In this document: one piece after another, positions 43,364 to 52,490 of the stretch | How the letters are laid out: every line of letters begins with the position of its first letter | How positions within the stretch are numbered: position 1 is the stretch's first letter | Source: Paenibacillus tyrphae | Lineage (GTDB): Bacteria; Bacillota; Bacilli; Paenibacillales; NBRC-103111 | Length of the DNA stretch: 64,000 nucleotides | Assembly (NCBI RefSeq): GCF_024158745.1 | Contig: NZ_JAMZAW010000017.1 | Coordinates: 117,695-181,694, forward strand | Reading direction: 5' to 3' | Translations under genes and position numbers: made by a program | Notes under the pieces: generated by a model | What the model was told of the DNA's origin: nothing | Databases searched by the model: none | The model's input: the letters and a program-made list of their open reading frames with translations, nothing else

Positions 43364-44437
43364 TCACCGTCCGCCGCTCCCCACCGTCAGCAGCTCGCTG
43401 GCCAGCAGCAGCGCCAGCGCCTGACCGTACGGCGTCGGTGTTATTTTCACCTCGTTGTACGCCTCCACCGTCGGCATAACGGGCGTCCCGCCGGACACAC
43501 CGTGCACCGCTCCGTACACGTCCACGTGGATGAGCACCGCCTGTGCCGCCTTGCGGACGGCTTCTTCCAGCTTCGCCCGCAGCGCCACATCCGCCGCCAT
43601 TCCGTGCTTCAGAGCGAGCAGCATCCCGTAGCCGATCCCCGCCGCAGCCGACGTTTCCAAATAAAAATCGTCCCGGTCCAGCACGGTATGCCACATCCCG
43701 TTCGGCGTCTGGAAGCGCAGCAGCCCTTCCAACAGCCTCGTATACCTTCGGCTCACCTCTGCGGGCACCTCGGCCAGCCCCCGCACCTCGCGTACGATTT
43801 CCGGTACGCCGAAGGCCACCCACGCGTTCGCCCGGCCCCAACGCGCCGCCGACATATGATCGCCGCGCTGCCCGTCGTAGCCGTGGAACAGCACGCCCGT
43901 CGCCTCGTCCTGCAGCAGCCGCAGGTGGATTTCCACTTGGCGGACCGCCTCTTCCGCCATTGCCCGGTCGCCGGTCAGCGAAGCGAGCCGGGCGAGGAAT
44001 AAACCGCCGACCACGAGCGTATCCGCCCACATTTGCTCTGGGAAGTCGACGCCTTCGGTTACCGTATGCTCGAAGCCGCCCTGCGACGTGCGAGGCGCCT
44101 CCTCCATCAGCCAACGACCGTGCTCCTGCGCCAACTCCATCCATTCCGCCTCCGCGTCAGGCTGTTCGCGCAGCAGCTCCGTCAGCGCCGCGAACGGCGC
44201 CGTCGAATTGATCACGCGAAGCTCCGCCGCCTTGTGCCGGTTATCCCGCATCCAACGCCACAGATAGTCGCGCACCTCCGGCCTTCCGGTCGCCTGCCCG
44301 TATTTCACCGCGGCGATCAGCCCTACGCCCGGCTTCCAGTCCCAGTTGTACATATTGCGCTGCCAATCGCTTTCCGGTGCCGTCACCATATAGTGATAAA
44401 TTTGCTGCGCTTTGGCGAGCAGCAGTTGATTGTTCAT
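43364..44437 (-). CDS. GH105 unsaturated uronyl hydrolase (YteR-like)
   Basis: A 357-aa glycoside hydrolase family 105 (alpha/alpha six-hairpin) enzyme. Family hallmarks: NWDWKPGVGLIAAVKYGQATG, GFEHTVTEGVDFPEQMWADTLVVGGLFLARLA with the catalytic Asp in MWADTL, SAARWGRANAWVAFG, and ETSAAAGIGYGML. It hydrates and cleaves the terminal 4,5-unsaturated uronic acid from oligosaccharides released by polysaccharide lyases. No signal peptide, so it acts in the cytoplasm after import by the co-transcribed ABC system. Position between the transporter and lyase-like genes supports this. Rhamnogalacturonan is the best-known substrate class, but others (ulvan, gellan) also use GH105. Confidence 0.9.
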   Translation of the reverse strand: MNNQLLLAKAQQIYHYMVTAPESDWQRNMYNWDWKPGVGLIAAVKYGQATGRPEVRDYLWRWMRDNRHKAAELRVINSTAPFAALTELLREQPDAEAEWMELAQEHGRWLMEEAPRTSQGGFEHTVTEGVDFPEQMWADTLVVGGLFLARLASLTGDRAMAEEAVRQVEIHLRLLQDEATGVLFHGYDGQRGDHMSAARWGRANAWVAFGVPEIVREVRGLAEVPAEVSRRYTRLLEGLLRFQTPNGMWHTVLDRDDFYLETSAAAGIGYGMLLALKHGMAADVALRAKLEEAVRKAAQAVLIHVDVYGAVHGVSGGTPVMPTVEAYNEVKITPTPYGQALALLLASELLTVGSGGR

Positions 44438-44455
44438 GATTGCCTGACCCCTCTC

Positions 44456-45322
44456 CTATCCTTTGATCGATCCGATCATCGTTCCTTTGGCAAAATATTT
44501 TTGCAGAAACGGATAAATCAGCAGAATCGGCACCGTCGCGATCACGATCATCGCCATTTTGACCGACACCCCGATCCGCGGCGTATCACCGCTCATGGCC
44601 GCATCGACGGCCTCGTTCGTCATCTGCACGAGAATTTGGCGCAGCAGCACCTGCAGCGTCATTTTCTCCACCGCGCTGTTGTACATGACCGCCTGGAAAA
44701 AAATGTTCCACTTCGACACCGCGTAGAACAGCGTCAGCGTCGCGATGACCGGCAGCGAAATCGGCACGATAATCCGCGCGAGCACGCCGATATCGTTGCA
44801 GCCGTCCATCTTCGCCGATTCCTCCAGCTCCGCCGGCACCGACCGGAAGAAGCTGACCATAATCATCAGATTGAAGACGCTGAGCGCGCTTGGCACGATC
44901 AGTGCCCAGAGCGTATTGAGCATATGCAGCTCCTTAACCAACAGGTAAGAAGGGATGATGCCCCCGCTGAACAGCATCGTGAAGAAGGCAATGAACAGCA
45001 TGACCGTCGAGCCGTGCACCGATTTTTTGGAGAGCGGGTAAGCAAGCGTCGTCGTCAGCAGCATGCTGAGCGCCGTGCCGATGACGGTCACGAATATCGT
45101 ATTTTTGAACGTTTGAATGAACTGTTGATTTTTAAACACCGTATCGTAGGCAATCGTTGACCAGCCCTTCGGCCACAGCAGCAGTTGTCCCTCGAACACC
45201 AAATGCGGCGAGGACAGCGACGTGACCAACACATTCCAGAACGGAAAAATCATCAGCAGCGCCAAGAGACCGAGCAGGACTCCGTTGACCGCTTCGAACA
45301 GCCGGCCTTTTTGCGGTTTCAT
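44456..45322 (-). CDS. Carbohydrate ABC permease (LplC/YtcP type)
   Basis: A 288-aa CUT1 permease with about six spans. LLALLMIFPFWNVLVTSLSSP opens TM1; the EAA loop reads ELEESAKMDGCNDIGVLARIIVPISLPV. It ends in the typical PFLQKYFAKGTMIGSIKG tail of LplC/YtcP proteins. Lies 21 nt after lplB-like and 18 nt before GH105, so it is co-transcribed. Confidence 0.92.
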   Translation of the reverse strand: MKPQKGRLFEAVNGVLLGLLALLMIFPFWNVLVTSLSSPHLVFEGQLLLWPKGWSTIAYDTVFKNQQFIQTFKNTIFVTVIGTALSMLLTTTLAYPLSKKSVHGSTVMLFIAFFTMLFSGGIIPSYLLVKELHMLNTLWALIVPSALSVFNLMIMVSFFRSVPAELEESAKMDGCNDIGVLARIIVPISLPVIATLTLFYAVSKWNIFFQAVMYNSAVEKMTLQVLLRQILVQMTNEAVDAAMSGDTPRIGVSVKMAMIVIATVPILLIYPFLQKYFAKGTMIGSIKG

Positions 45323-45343
45323 CAGGCTTCCGCCTCCTTTCTC

Positions 45344-46312
45344 CTAGAACAAATAATTGTCGCTCGTCTTCTTCGCGAGCCAGTTCGAGCCGAGAATCAT
45401 CACGAGCCCGACGACCGATTTGAACAAGCCGACCGCAGCGGCGAAGCTGAAGTTGCCTTGCAGCACGCCCGCTTTAAATACATACGTATCGAACACTTCC
45501 GCCACCTGCATGACCATCGGATTGCCCATCATGTACAGCTGATCGAACGACAAGCTCATGATGTGTCCGATCCGCAGCAGCAGCAGAACGACCACAGTAT
45601 TCATCAGCGCCGGGATCGTAATCGAGCGGATCTGCTGCCAGCGCGTAGCTCCGTCGACGCGGGCCGCCTCGTACAGCTCCGGGTTAATGCCCGCCAGCGC
45701 CGCAAGGAAGATGATCGTGCCCCAGCCCGCTTCCTTCCAAATGCTCTGCACCGTAATAATGCCCCAGAAGAGCCGTTGATCGAGCAGCAGCTGCACCTTT
45801 TCGAAGCCGAGCCCTTTGACGATTTGCGTAATCAGGCCCTCCGAGTTCATCAGCGTGACGGTCAGCGAGCAAATGACGACCCAGGAGACGAAATGAGGCA
45901 AGTAGATGATCGTCTGAATCGTTTTCTTATAAAAGGCGATCCGCACCTCGTTAAGCAGCAGTGCCAGCACAATGGGCGTCGGAAAAAACAGCGCCAAATT
46001 CAGAAAGCTGATGACAAGCGTGTTGCGCAGCACCATCCAAAAGTCCGGGTGCTTGAACAACCGCTCGAAATGCGCGAAGCCGACCCAGTCGCTGTGCAGC
46101 ACGCCCGCAAACGGGTTATAGTCTTGAAACGCCAGCACGATGCCGTACATCGGCACGTAATCGAACAGCAGAATAAACGCCATGCCCGGGAGCGCCAGCA
46201 AATACATGTAGCGGTCCGCCCACAGCTTCTTGGCGAGGCGCGAGCGTCTCGGCTTCGCCGCCGCCCCCGTTCCCGGAGCGTTCCATGCCGCGCTTTTCGG
46301 CTGGATGGCCAT
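45344..46312 (-). CDS. Carbohydrate ABC permease (LplB/YteP type)
   Basis: A 322-aa CUT1 permease. After a basic N-terminus (KPRRSRLAKKLWADRYMYLLALPGMAFILLFDYVPMYGIVLAFQDYNPFAGV) the LplB signature is clear; EAA loop: ELYEAARVDGATRWQQIRSITIPALMNT. The start is ATG 46312 with AGGGGG 7 nt upstream; an extension to 46417 is open but lacks a ribosome-binding site. Pairs with the LplC-like gene. The ATPase (MsmX-like) is not in this operon, as is usual for this family. Confidence 0.92.
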   Translation of the reverse strand: MAIQPKSAAWNAPGTGAAAKPRRSRLAKKLWADRYMYLLALPGMAFILLFDYVPMYGIVLAFQDYNPFAGVLHSDWVGFAHFERLFKHPDFWMVLRNTLVISFLNLALFFPTPIVLALLLNEVRIAFYKKTIQTIIYLPHFVSWVVICSLTVTLMNSEGLITQIVKGLGFEKVQLLLDQRLFWGIITVQSIWKEAGWGTIIFLAALAGINPELYEAARVDGATRWQQIRSITIPALMNTVVVLLLLRIGHIMSLSFDQLYMMGNPMVMQVAEVFDTYVFKAGVLQGNFSFAAAVGLFKSVVGLVMILGSNWLAKKTSDNYLF

Positions 46313-46467
46313 GGGATGTCCCCCTTTCCTAATCATTCGTATTGTCTCATCCGAACGGGCGGAGGCTTCCTCCGTCACGCGCAGTACGGCCGGGCCCCGC
46401 TGCCCGTTTTTGCGCATGACGGATACGCCGGCTTGGCGTGCCGACGTTTCCGTCCGTATTTTGTGGA

Positions 46468-48021
46468 TTACTTTGTATCGCCGGAACCGGCGGCCTGGGC
46501 GATTTCATCCATCCATCTGTTACCTTCGAAGCGGTCGTACCACTGCTTCACGATACCGTCCCAATCGTTCACGCTCAGACTGCCCATAATCACTTTGACG
46601 ATGCTGCCGTTGATGAATGCATCGGCTTCGGCGTTATATTTCGATCGTGTCGGCGAGAACGCAAAGTCGAGCGGCGCAGGCAGCTTCAAAAATTTCTCAA
46701 GCATAAAGTTGCCGTCGATCACGAGCTTCTGCGCTTCGGCGCTATTCTTCTTGCCGACGAACACTTCCTCGGTCTTGCCGACCGGCAGCGTCCACAGGAA
46801 CGCGCCCGGCATGTCCCGCTTGGTCGCTTCGGCATTTACTTCGTTTTTGCCGTCTTTTTTCGTGTAGTGGACGCCTTCCACACCGTACAGGTTGAACTGC
46901 TCGCCTTCCGGGCTGGCGCCGAAGTCGAGCCATTCCATCAGCTTCTGCATTTTGGCCGGGTCCTTCGCCGCTTTCTTCGTAATGAACAGCCCGCCGTAGT
47001 TCACGCGTCCGGTCGCTCCTTGGCCGTACGGCCCTTGGACCGGCTCGAACGGAACGAGCTTGCCGTTCGGATTCGATTTCTTATAGTTGTCCTCGAAATC
47101 GTTAATTCGCGATGCATACTGGAAGAAAATACCCGATTGTCCTTTGTTGACCACCTTCGATTCGGCAGTCCGTCCGTCAGTCACGGCAAAGTCGGGGTCG
47201 ATGAGGCCGTCTTTGAACGCCTTCTGCATCCACTGGAGCCATTCCTTGAATTGCGGTGTCGCAAAATTCGGCACGTATTTATCGCCCTGTTTCACCCACT
47301 TGTCCCTTATGCCGAACGGCTGCTGCAGCCCGCTGACGCCGATGAACGCATTGTTCGCATAGCCGATTTCGATGCTGATCGTGTCTTTTTTGCCGTTCTT
47401 GTCCGGGTCGCCGGTTGCAAATGCTTTGGCTACGTTGTACAGCTCCTCGGTCGTTTTTGGCGGCTGCAGCCCAAGGCTGTCGAGCCAGTCCTTGCGGATC
47501 ATCGGCATGTCCCCGGAGGCGACCGGATTGCGCACGTTCGTGATCGCGTAAATTTTGTTCTGGTACTTCGTGATATAGAGGTCCTTCTGTTTTTTCAGGT
47601 TCGGATACTTGTCGATATAGTCGTCCAGCGGGACGATTTCGCCCGCCTTGATCATGCCGACGATAAAGTCGTCCATCGTCCGCCAAGCGAAGGCGTCCGG
47701 GACGTCGCCCGAAGCGATCTGCACGCGGATCTTCTCTTTATAAATCTCCCACGAGTTGATGTTCAGTTCGAATTGAACGCCCAGCTTCGTTTGCAAAAAT
47801 TTCAGTGCTTCGTTGCTGTCCGGCGAGGTGCTCGGGATCGTATTCCCGTTGTCGTAGGCCAGCTTCAATTTGACCGGTCCGGACGGCGCTGCTCCCGTCG
47901 AGCCTTTCCCATCGGTTTTGGCATCTCCGCCTCCGCAGCCTGTGGCTACCGTCAATAAAGCCGTAACCAGCATTGCGATGCCGATACGTTTATCCATGCG
48001 CTTCCATCTGAGCTTAGCCAA
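46468..48021 (-). CDS. Extracellular sugar-binding lipoprotein (LplA/YtcQ type)
   Basis: A roughly 517-aa family-1 solute-binding lipoprotein. Signal peptide RIGIAMLVTALLTVATGCGGGD with lipobox VATGC, then a Gly/Ser linker and KLAYDNGNTIPSTSPDSNEALKFLQTKLGVQFELN. Central motifs DWLDSLGLQPPKTTEELYNVAKAF and QGATGRVNYGGLFITKKA are typical of LplA/YtcQ. The likely start is TTG 48021 (AAGGGG 9 nt upstream); ATG 47997 would also retain the signal peptide. It would capture lyase products (uronic-acid oligosaccharides) for the permeases. First gene of the leftward operon, divergent from the YesN-type regulator. Confidence 0.9.
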   Translation of the reverse strand: MAKLRWKRMDKRIGIAMLVTALLTVATGCGGGDAKTDGKGSTGAAPSGPVKLKLAYDNGNTIPSTSPDSNEALKFLQTKLGVQFELNINSWEIYKEKIRVQIASGDVPDAFAWRTMDDFIVGMIKAGEIVPLDDYIDKYPNLKKQKDLYITKYQNKIYAITNVRNPVASGDMPMIRKDWLDSLGLQPPKTTEELYNVAKAFATGDPDKNGKKDTISIEIGYANNAFIGVSGLQQPFGIRDKWVKQGDKYVPNFATPQFKEWLQWMQKAFKDGLIDPDFAVTDGRTAESKVVNKGQSGIFFQYASRINDFEDNYKKSNPNGKLVPFEPVQGPYGQGATGRVNYGGLFITKKAAKDPAKMQKLMEWLDFGASPEGEQFNLYGVEGVHYTKKDGKNEVNAEATKRDMPGAFLWTLPVGKTEEVFVGKKNSAEAQKLVIDGNFMLEKFLKLPAPLDFAFSPTRSKYNAEADAFINGSIVKVIMGSLSVNDWDGIVKQWYDRFEGNRWMDEIAQAAGSGDTK

Positions 48022-48264
48022 TGTATCCAACCCCTTTTCCCTGCTTCCAAATGTCGGTCTATCGATTCCGTTGTGAGTTCGGCCGGCCTGCCATGCCTTT
48101 ACTGTACTCCCGCCCACCATCCGCGGCAATTGTCAAAAACGTATATTCGCGATTTCCGTCCAAATGACCATACGCCTGAGCAACGCCCCGAATGCCGGGT
48201 TTTCCGACGGGCAGCAAGTGTTAAAACGCGCAAATGTCTGATTTGCCGGAAATGATACTTCCTG

Positions 48265-48273
48265 TGCTATAAT
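48265..48273 (+). promoter_or_regulatory. Extended -10 promoter of the AraC/YesN-type membrane regulator
   Basis: TGCTATAAT, about 84 bp upstream of ATG 48357; no convincing -35. Confidence 0.5.
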
Positions 48274-48356
48274 TTTTCATTGTACTGTTAAGATGCGGGC
48301 ACGCGCTGCCTAAGCGCCGACAGCGGCAGCTCAGACAGAAACGGAGGGGAACCGGC

Positions 48357-50627
48357 ATGCGGCTGCAGCGTTCGAAAAAAGCACAAACCGTCATCGTCAT
48401 GCTGCTGCTCAGCGCACTCTGCATTATGGCGATGGGTTTTACGGTGTATCTCCTCGCCACCCGAAGCCTGTCGGAGGAAGTGGAGAAGGCGTACCGCAGT
48501 TCGCTGCAGCGGACGCAGGACCAGGTGTCCAGCTATTTTAAACAAATCGATCAAGCCATTCTGCAATTCGAGAAGCTGCCCGCCGTCGAAAGCCTCGCTT
48601 CCCCGTGGACGGAAGAGGACGGGATCGGACTGATCAGTGTGCAGGAAACGATGCTTCGCATGCAGACGTCGCTGGAGGACGTGGACAACATCGCGCTTTA
48701 CCGGGTATCGAGCGGCCGGCTGTTCAGCACGAACCGGCAGGTGACGGCGTTTCAGGACGATTACCTGAACGTGATCGGGGCTTTCGAGCAGACGGGCAAA
48801 AAGGTCGCCCTGCTCAATCTGACGGTCCATGATACGCCGACGACGGTGTATGTGCGCAGACTGCCCGTTTTTCAGACGACGCAGGATTTATATATAATCA
48901 TTCATTTGAATCAGCAATTTTTCGATCACATTCTCGGACTGCCCGACGGGGAACAGGGCACGTACTTTATATTGGACGAGCGTCGGGACATTTTGCAGGC
49001 CCGGGGCGCTCTGGGCAGGACGACACTGGAAAGTGAAATTGTCCCGTTGGTCAAGGAAGGCAAGCCGAAGGCGGCGGACGACCTGTTCGTCGCTTATTTG
49101 CCTCCGTCCTACCAAGACTGGATATTCGGGTTCGCGATTCCGAATCACGTGCTGTTTGCCAAAATCGGCAGCCTCCGCAACGTCATCTTCGCCATCGCAG
49201 GTCTCTTGCTGACGCTTGCCGTGCTTATCACCCTGCTGGCAACAGGTCGGCTGTGGCGGGGCTGGAGCGAGCTCGTCTCGCTGGTGGAGGACAGCAGCCC
49301 AGCCCGCGCGGGCACGTCCGCCGGCGAACCGGTCCGGACCCCCGATCCGGACCCGGACGAATTCCGGCACGTTTACGATACGGTGCGGCGGATCAAAGCA
49401 AACCGCGACGAGCTGCAGGAGAGGATCAAGGAGCTGACGCCGGAAATCAAGGCGACCATCTTCCGCAGCCTGCTGCTCAAGGGCATCCGGTCGCAGCAGG
49501 ACCGCGACAAGTGCGAGCGCTATCAGCTTCCGCTGGCGGAGGAAGGCGAATTCGGCTGCCTTGCCGTCCAGATAGATCAATACCGCAGCTTGGAAACGCT
49601 CTATTCCGAAATCGATCTGTACTACTTCAAATACGGCATATCGAGCGTCATTCAAGAGGTCATCGATACGAAAGGCAGCGGCATGGTCACCGCTTGGGGA
49701 GAGGACCGTTTCATGGCGGCGCTCACGCTCCCTGCGGCAGTGCCGGAAGAGGCTAAAGCCGCGGTACGGGAAGCGGCGCAAACGATCCGCGATTTCGTCC
49801 GGCACTACTTTCCGTTTACCGTCTCCATTGGCGTGAGCCGCCTGCGTAAGGATTACGCTTATTTGAACGTATCTTCCCAAGAAGCGGAAGAAGCGCTGAA
49901 GCACAAGCTGGTTGCAGGAAAAAACGAAGTGATCCCGATCGAGGAATTCGGCGGCGAAACGGAATCTCCCGGCGTGCCGTTCTCGTTCCGCGAGCTGGAA
50001 AACGATATCCTGTACGCCGTCCGTTCGCTCGACCGCGGGCTGGCTTACGGCTATATCGACCGGCTGCGCGAATTGGAAGGAGTCCGCACGATTCACTACC
50101 AGTGGCTGCAATCGCGGATGATCGATCTGACGCTGTTCCTGTACCGCTCGGTCGGCCAGTCGCTGTCCCGCCCTCTGGCGGAGCCTGTGGCGGCGGAATG
50201 GCTGGAGCTGTCCACGCTGGAAGAGTGGAGCGACTGGCTGAAGACGCGGGCGTGCGATCTGCTGATCGCCGAGCTGGAGGAGGAGCACCGCGGACATATG
50301 CGACGCGCCGCCGAGCAGTTAACCGGCTTCATCGATGCGCACAACGAAGAAGACATCCGGCTGGAAAGCTGCTGCAAGGCGCTCGGCCTGCCGGTCACGC
50401 TTGGCAAGCAGGCGCTGAAGGAAGTGCACGACGCCACATTCTCCGACTATCTGCTCGCCAGCCGCATCGCCAAAGCGAAGCATTGGCTGCGGCATACGGA
50501 GATGAGCATTGACGAGATGGCCTCGCGCCTGCAGTACAGCAACGCGCAGAACTTCTCGCGCACGTTCAAGAAGTTCGTCGGCATGCCTCCGGGGCAGTAC
50601 CGGAAAGAGTCGCGGGGAGAGGGATGA
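48357..50627 (+). CDS. Membrane-bound AraC-family regulator (YtdP/YesS type)
   Basis: A 756-aa transmembrane regulator. TM1 (TVIVMLLLSALCIMAMGFTVYLLA), an extracytoplasmic sensor of about 260 residues (VSSYFKQIDQAILQFEKLPAVESL through YQDWIFGFAIPNHVLF), TM2 (VIFAIAGLLLTLAVLITLLA). A cytoplasmic part follows with a degenerate GGDEF-like stretch (PFTVSIGVSRLRKDYAYLNVSSQEAEEAL), then a C-terminal AraC domain: DIRLESCCKALGLPVTLGKQALKEVHDATFSDYLLASRIAKAKHWL and SIDEMASRLQYSNAQNFSRTFKKFVGMPPGQYRKE. This class senses extracellular sugars and activates a neighbouring uptake operon. It is divergent from the LplA-type operon, its probable target. ATG follows GGAGGGGAACCGGC. Confidence 0.9.
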   Translation: MRLQRSKKAQTVIVMLLLSALCIMAMGFTVYLLATRSLSEEVEKAYRSSLQRTQDQVSSYFKQIDQAILQFEKLPAVESLASPWTEEDGIGLISVQETMLRMQTSLEDVDNIALYRVSSGRLFSTNRQVTAFQDDYLNVIGAFEQTGKKVALLNLTVHDTPTTVYVRRLPVFQTTQDLYIIIHLNQQFFDHILGLPDGEQGTYFILDERRDILQARGALGRTTLESEIVPLVKEGKPKAADDLFVAYLPPSYQDWIFGFAIPNHVLFAKIGSLRNVIFAIAGLLLTLAVLITLLATGRLWRGWSELVSLVEDSSPARAGTSAGEPVRTPDPDPDEFRHVYDTVRRIKANRDELQERIKELTPEIKATIFRSLLLKGIRSQQDRDKCERYQLPLAEEGEFGCLAVQIDQYRSLETLYSEIDLYYFKYGISSVIQEVIDTKGSGMVTAWGEDRFMAALTLPAAVPEEAKAAVREAAQTIRDFVRHYFPFTVSIGVSRLRKDYAYLNVSSQEAEEALKHKLVAGKNEVIPIEEFGGETESPGVPFSFRELENDILYAVRSLDRGLAYGYIDRLRELEGVRTIHYQWLQSRMIDLTLFLYRSVGQSLSRPLAEPVAAEWLELSTLEEWSDWLKTRACDLLIAELEEEHRGHMRRAAEQLTGFIDAHNEEDIRLESCCKALGLPVTLGKQALKEVHDATFSDYLLASRIAKAKHWLRHTEMSIDEMASRLQYSNAQNFSRTFKKFVGMPPGQYRKESRGEG

Positions 50628-50921
50628 GAATGCCGGCTCATACGGGGGCGAAGCGGTATACAGGTAGGTAGAGCTTACAGACTCCGAGCCAGGAGATAAA
50701 GGAACACGGATGCGCTATCCATAAAACGAATGCACCCGGCAAAAAGATAGAGGAACGCACGTTCGTTATTTGTGTCGAATTTTATCCTGTTCGCCTGGTT
50801 TTCGGCCCATAAATCATCGCAGTTCCTCTATTCTCCGAATTGCAGTATACTAAGGCCAACTAAGGCATCTGCCGTGCGCTATTATTAACGGCGACTGATT
50901 AAGGAAAGAGGGCCAGGGCTA

Positions 50922-51761
50922 ATGACTACCGAAAAAACAAATCCGCCTCTATATTACGAAACCCGCGGCGACGGGCACCCGCTGATCGTGCTGCATGCGC
51001 TGGCTACCGATCACCGGTCGATGATGGCGTGGATGGAGCCGCTGTTCGAACAGCGGCCGGGCTGGAAGCGAATCTACGTCGATATTCCAGCTCACGGACG
51101 GAGTCCGGTTGAGCCCTGGATGAAAACCTCCGACGACCTGCTGGCGGTTCTGCTGGACGGCATCCGGACGATCCTGCCGGAGAACGAGCGGTTCGCGCTC
51201 ATGGGGATGTCGTTCGGCGGCTACATGGCGCAAGGGATTTGGCGCGCCGAGCACCGCCGGGCGGACGGGCTGTGTCTTCTCGCTCCGGCGCTTCACCGGA
51301 AGACCCGCACCCTCCCCGAACGAAGCGTGTCGGTCCGGGACGAGGCGCTGCTGGCGGAGCTCGATCCGGAGGTTCGGGCAGCCTTCGAAACGTTGGCCAC
51401 CGTGCAATCGCGGGCAAACTGGGAGCTTTTCCGGGAGGAATGGCAGCCGGGGCGTCTGCTCGCCGACCGCGCGTTTCTGTCTTCGGACTGGCGCACGCAA
51501 GGGTACCATTTCCAATGCGATCCGATCCCGGAGGACAGCCGTTTTCCTCAGCCGACGTTGTTTCTCCTCGGACGGCAGGATGCGATCTGCGGGTACAAGG
51601 ATCATTTTGCCGTGCTAGAATCGTTCCCTCGTGCGACCTATGCCGTGCTGGACGGGGCCGGCCATCTGCTGCAGATCGAACAGCGGAAGCTGGTGCAGCA
51701 TCATGTCGGCCTCTGGCTCGATACGGTGGCGCGGGAGAAGCTGACGGGCGTCTATGTGTAG
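50922..51761 (+). CDS. Alpha/beta hydrolase
   Basis: A 279-aa alpha/beta-hydrolase. Nucleophile Ser in LMGMSFGGYMAQGIW, oxyanion region LIVLHALATDHRSM, IPAHGRSP loop, acid Asp in FLLGRQDAICGY, His in LDGAGHLLQIEQ. The size and cap region fit the esterase/haloperoxidase/lipase-like group; the substrate is not evident. AAAGAGGG lies about 12 nt before the ATG. Monocistronic, ending before a hairpin at 51888-51918. Confidence 0.85.
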   Translation: MTTEKTNPPLYYETRGDGHPLIVLHALATDHRSMMAWMEPLFEQRPGWKRIYVDIPAHGRSPVEPWMKTSDDLLAVLLDGIRTILPENERFALMGMSFGGYMAQGIWRAEHRRADGLCLLAPALHRKTRTLPERSVSVRDEALLAELDPEVRAAFETLATVQSRANWELFREEWQPGRLLADRAFLSSDWRTQGYHFQCDPIPEDSRFPQPTLFLLGRQDAICGYKDHFAVLESFPRATYAVLDGAGHLLQIEQRKLVQHHVGLWLDTVAREKLTGVYV

Positions 51762-51887
51762 CAGGCCTCACGAAAGCTGTTCGCCGCTGGACGCTGGGCT
51801 GCTCCGTTCCTCTCCCCCCAACGCTCTTGGCACGCGCGAATCCCGGGAGCGCGCACTTCCGTATTGCCGCCGGCCGACTCGCCGGGA

Positions 51888-51918
51888 AGCTGATCCGACC
51901 CTCTCGGTCGGGTCAGCT
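51888..51918. terminator. Terminator between the hydrolase and VOC genes
   Basis: AGCTGATCCGACC and GGTCGGGTCAGCT with a short loop, then TTTTT rightward. The right arm overlaps the stop codon of the leftward VOC gene. Confidence 0.75.
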
Positions 51919-52383
51919 TTTTAGCTTATTCTCCCACTCTTCCAAGTAGATCATCTGCGTCAAGGGAGACGTGTCCAGCTCAAGCGGGCAAATGAACTCC
52001 AGCGAATTGCCGTCCGGGTCCTCAAAATAAATGGCCGCGTGCGCGTGCGGCCGGTTGGGCAGCACGATGGGACCCGTCGGCGCAAACCCGAAAGCTTCCC
52101 TTACCTCAATCCCCTTGTCCGCAAGCCACTGCTTGGCCCGCTTTATATCCTCCAGCTCCACTTGAAAGGCGATATGCCTCAACGACGGATGGTACGGGAC
52201 GTTCACCTGTTCCGCCTCCCATAGACCGAGCCAGCTCTTTCCTTTCTCCATCCAGAAAAAGGCCAGGCCTTGGCCTTGATGCGCCAGTTCCAGGCCGATG
52301 CTTTCATAAAACGCGAGGGATCGCTTCAGATCTCTTACCGGCAAATGTGCTTCATACAGTCCTTGGATCGCGGGGATCGCCAC
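51913..52383 (-). CDS. VOC-superfamily (glyoxalase/bleomycin-resistance-like) protein
   Basis: A 156-aa vicinal-oxygen-chelate protein. N-terminal motif GLYEAHLPVRDLKRSLAFYESIGLELAHQ supplies a metal-ligand His; the second half gives RHIAFQVELEDI and AIYFEDPDGNSLEFICP with the C-terminal metal-ligand Glu. Such proteins may be dioxygenases, isomerases, glyoxalases or drug-binding proteins; FosB-like residues are not obvious. The start is GTG 52383, with a weak ribosome-binding site (CTGGAAAG). Confidence 0.85.
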   Translation of the reverse strand: MAIPAIQGLYEAHLPVRDLKRSLAFYESIGLELAHQGQGLAFFWMEKGKSWLGLWEAEQVNVPYHPSLRHIAFQVELEDIKRAKQWLADKGIEVREAFGFAPTGPIVLPNRPHAHAAIYFEDPDGNSLEFICPLELDTSPLTQMIYLEEWENKLKS

Positions 52384-52429
52384 CTTTCCAGTTTATTTTA
52401 GCAGCCAAAAAATTTACCCAGAAAATACC

Positions 52430-52457
52430 TAACGATTTTAGCGAATTGTGTCGATAA
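52430..52457 (+). promoter_or_regulatory. SigD-like promoter of the first chemoreceptor gene
   Basis: TAAC, 16-bp spacer, GTCGATAA resembles the SigD consensus TAAA-N15-GCCGATAT. It lies about 35 bp upstream of the chemoreceptor ATG. Confidence 0.5.
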
Positions 52458-52490
52458 AAGGAGATGAACACAACAAAGGAGAGAGACATA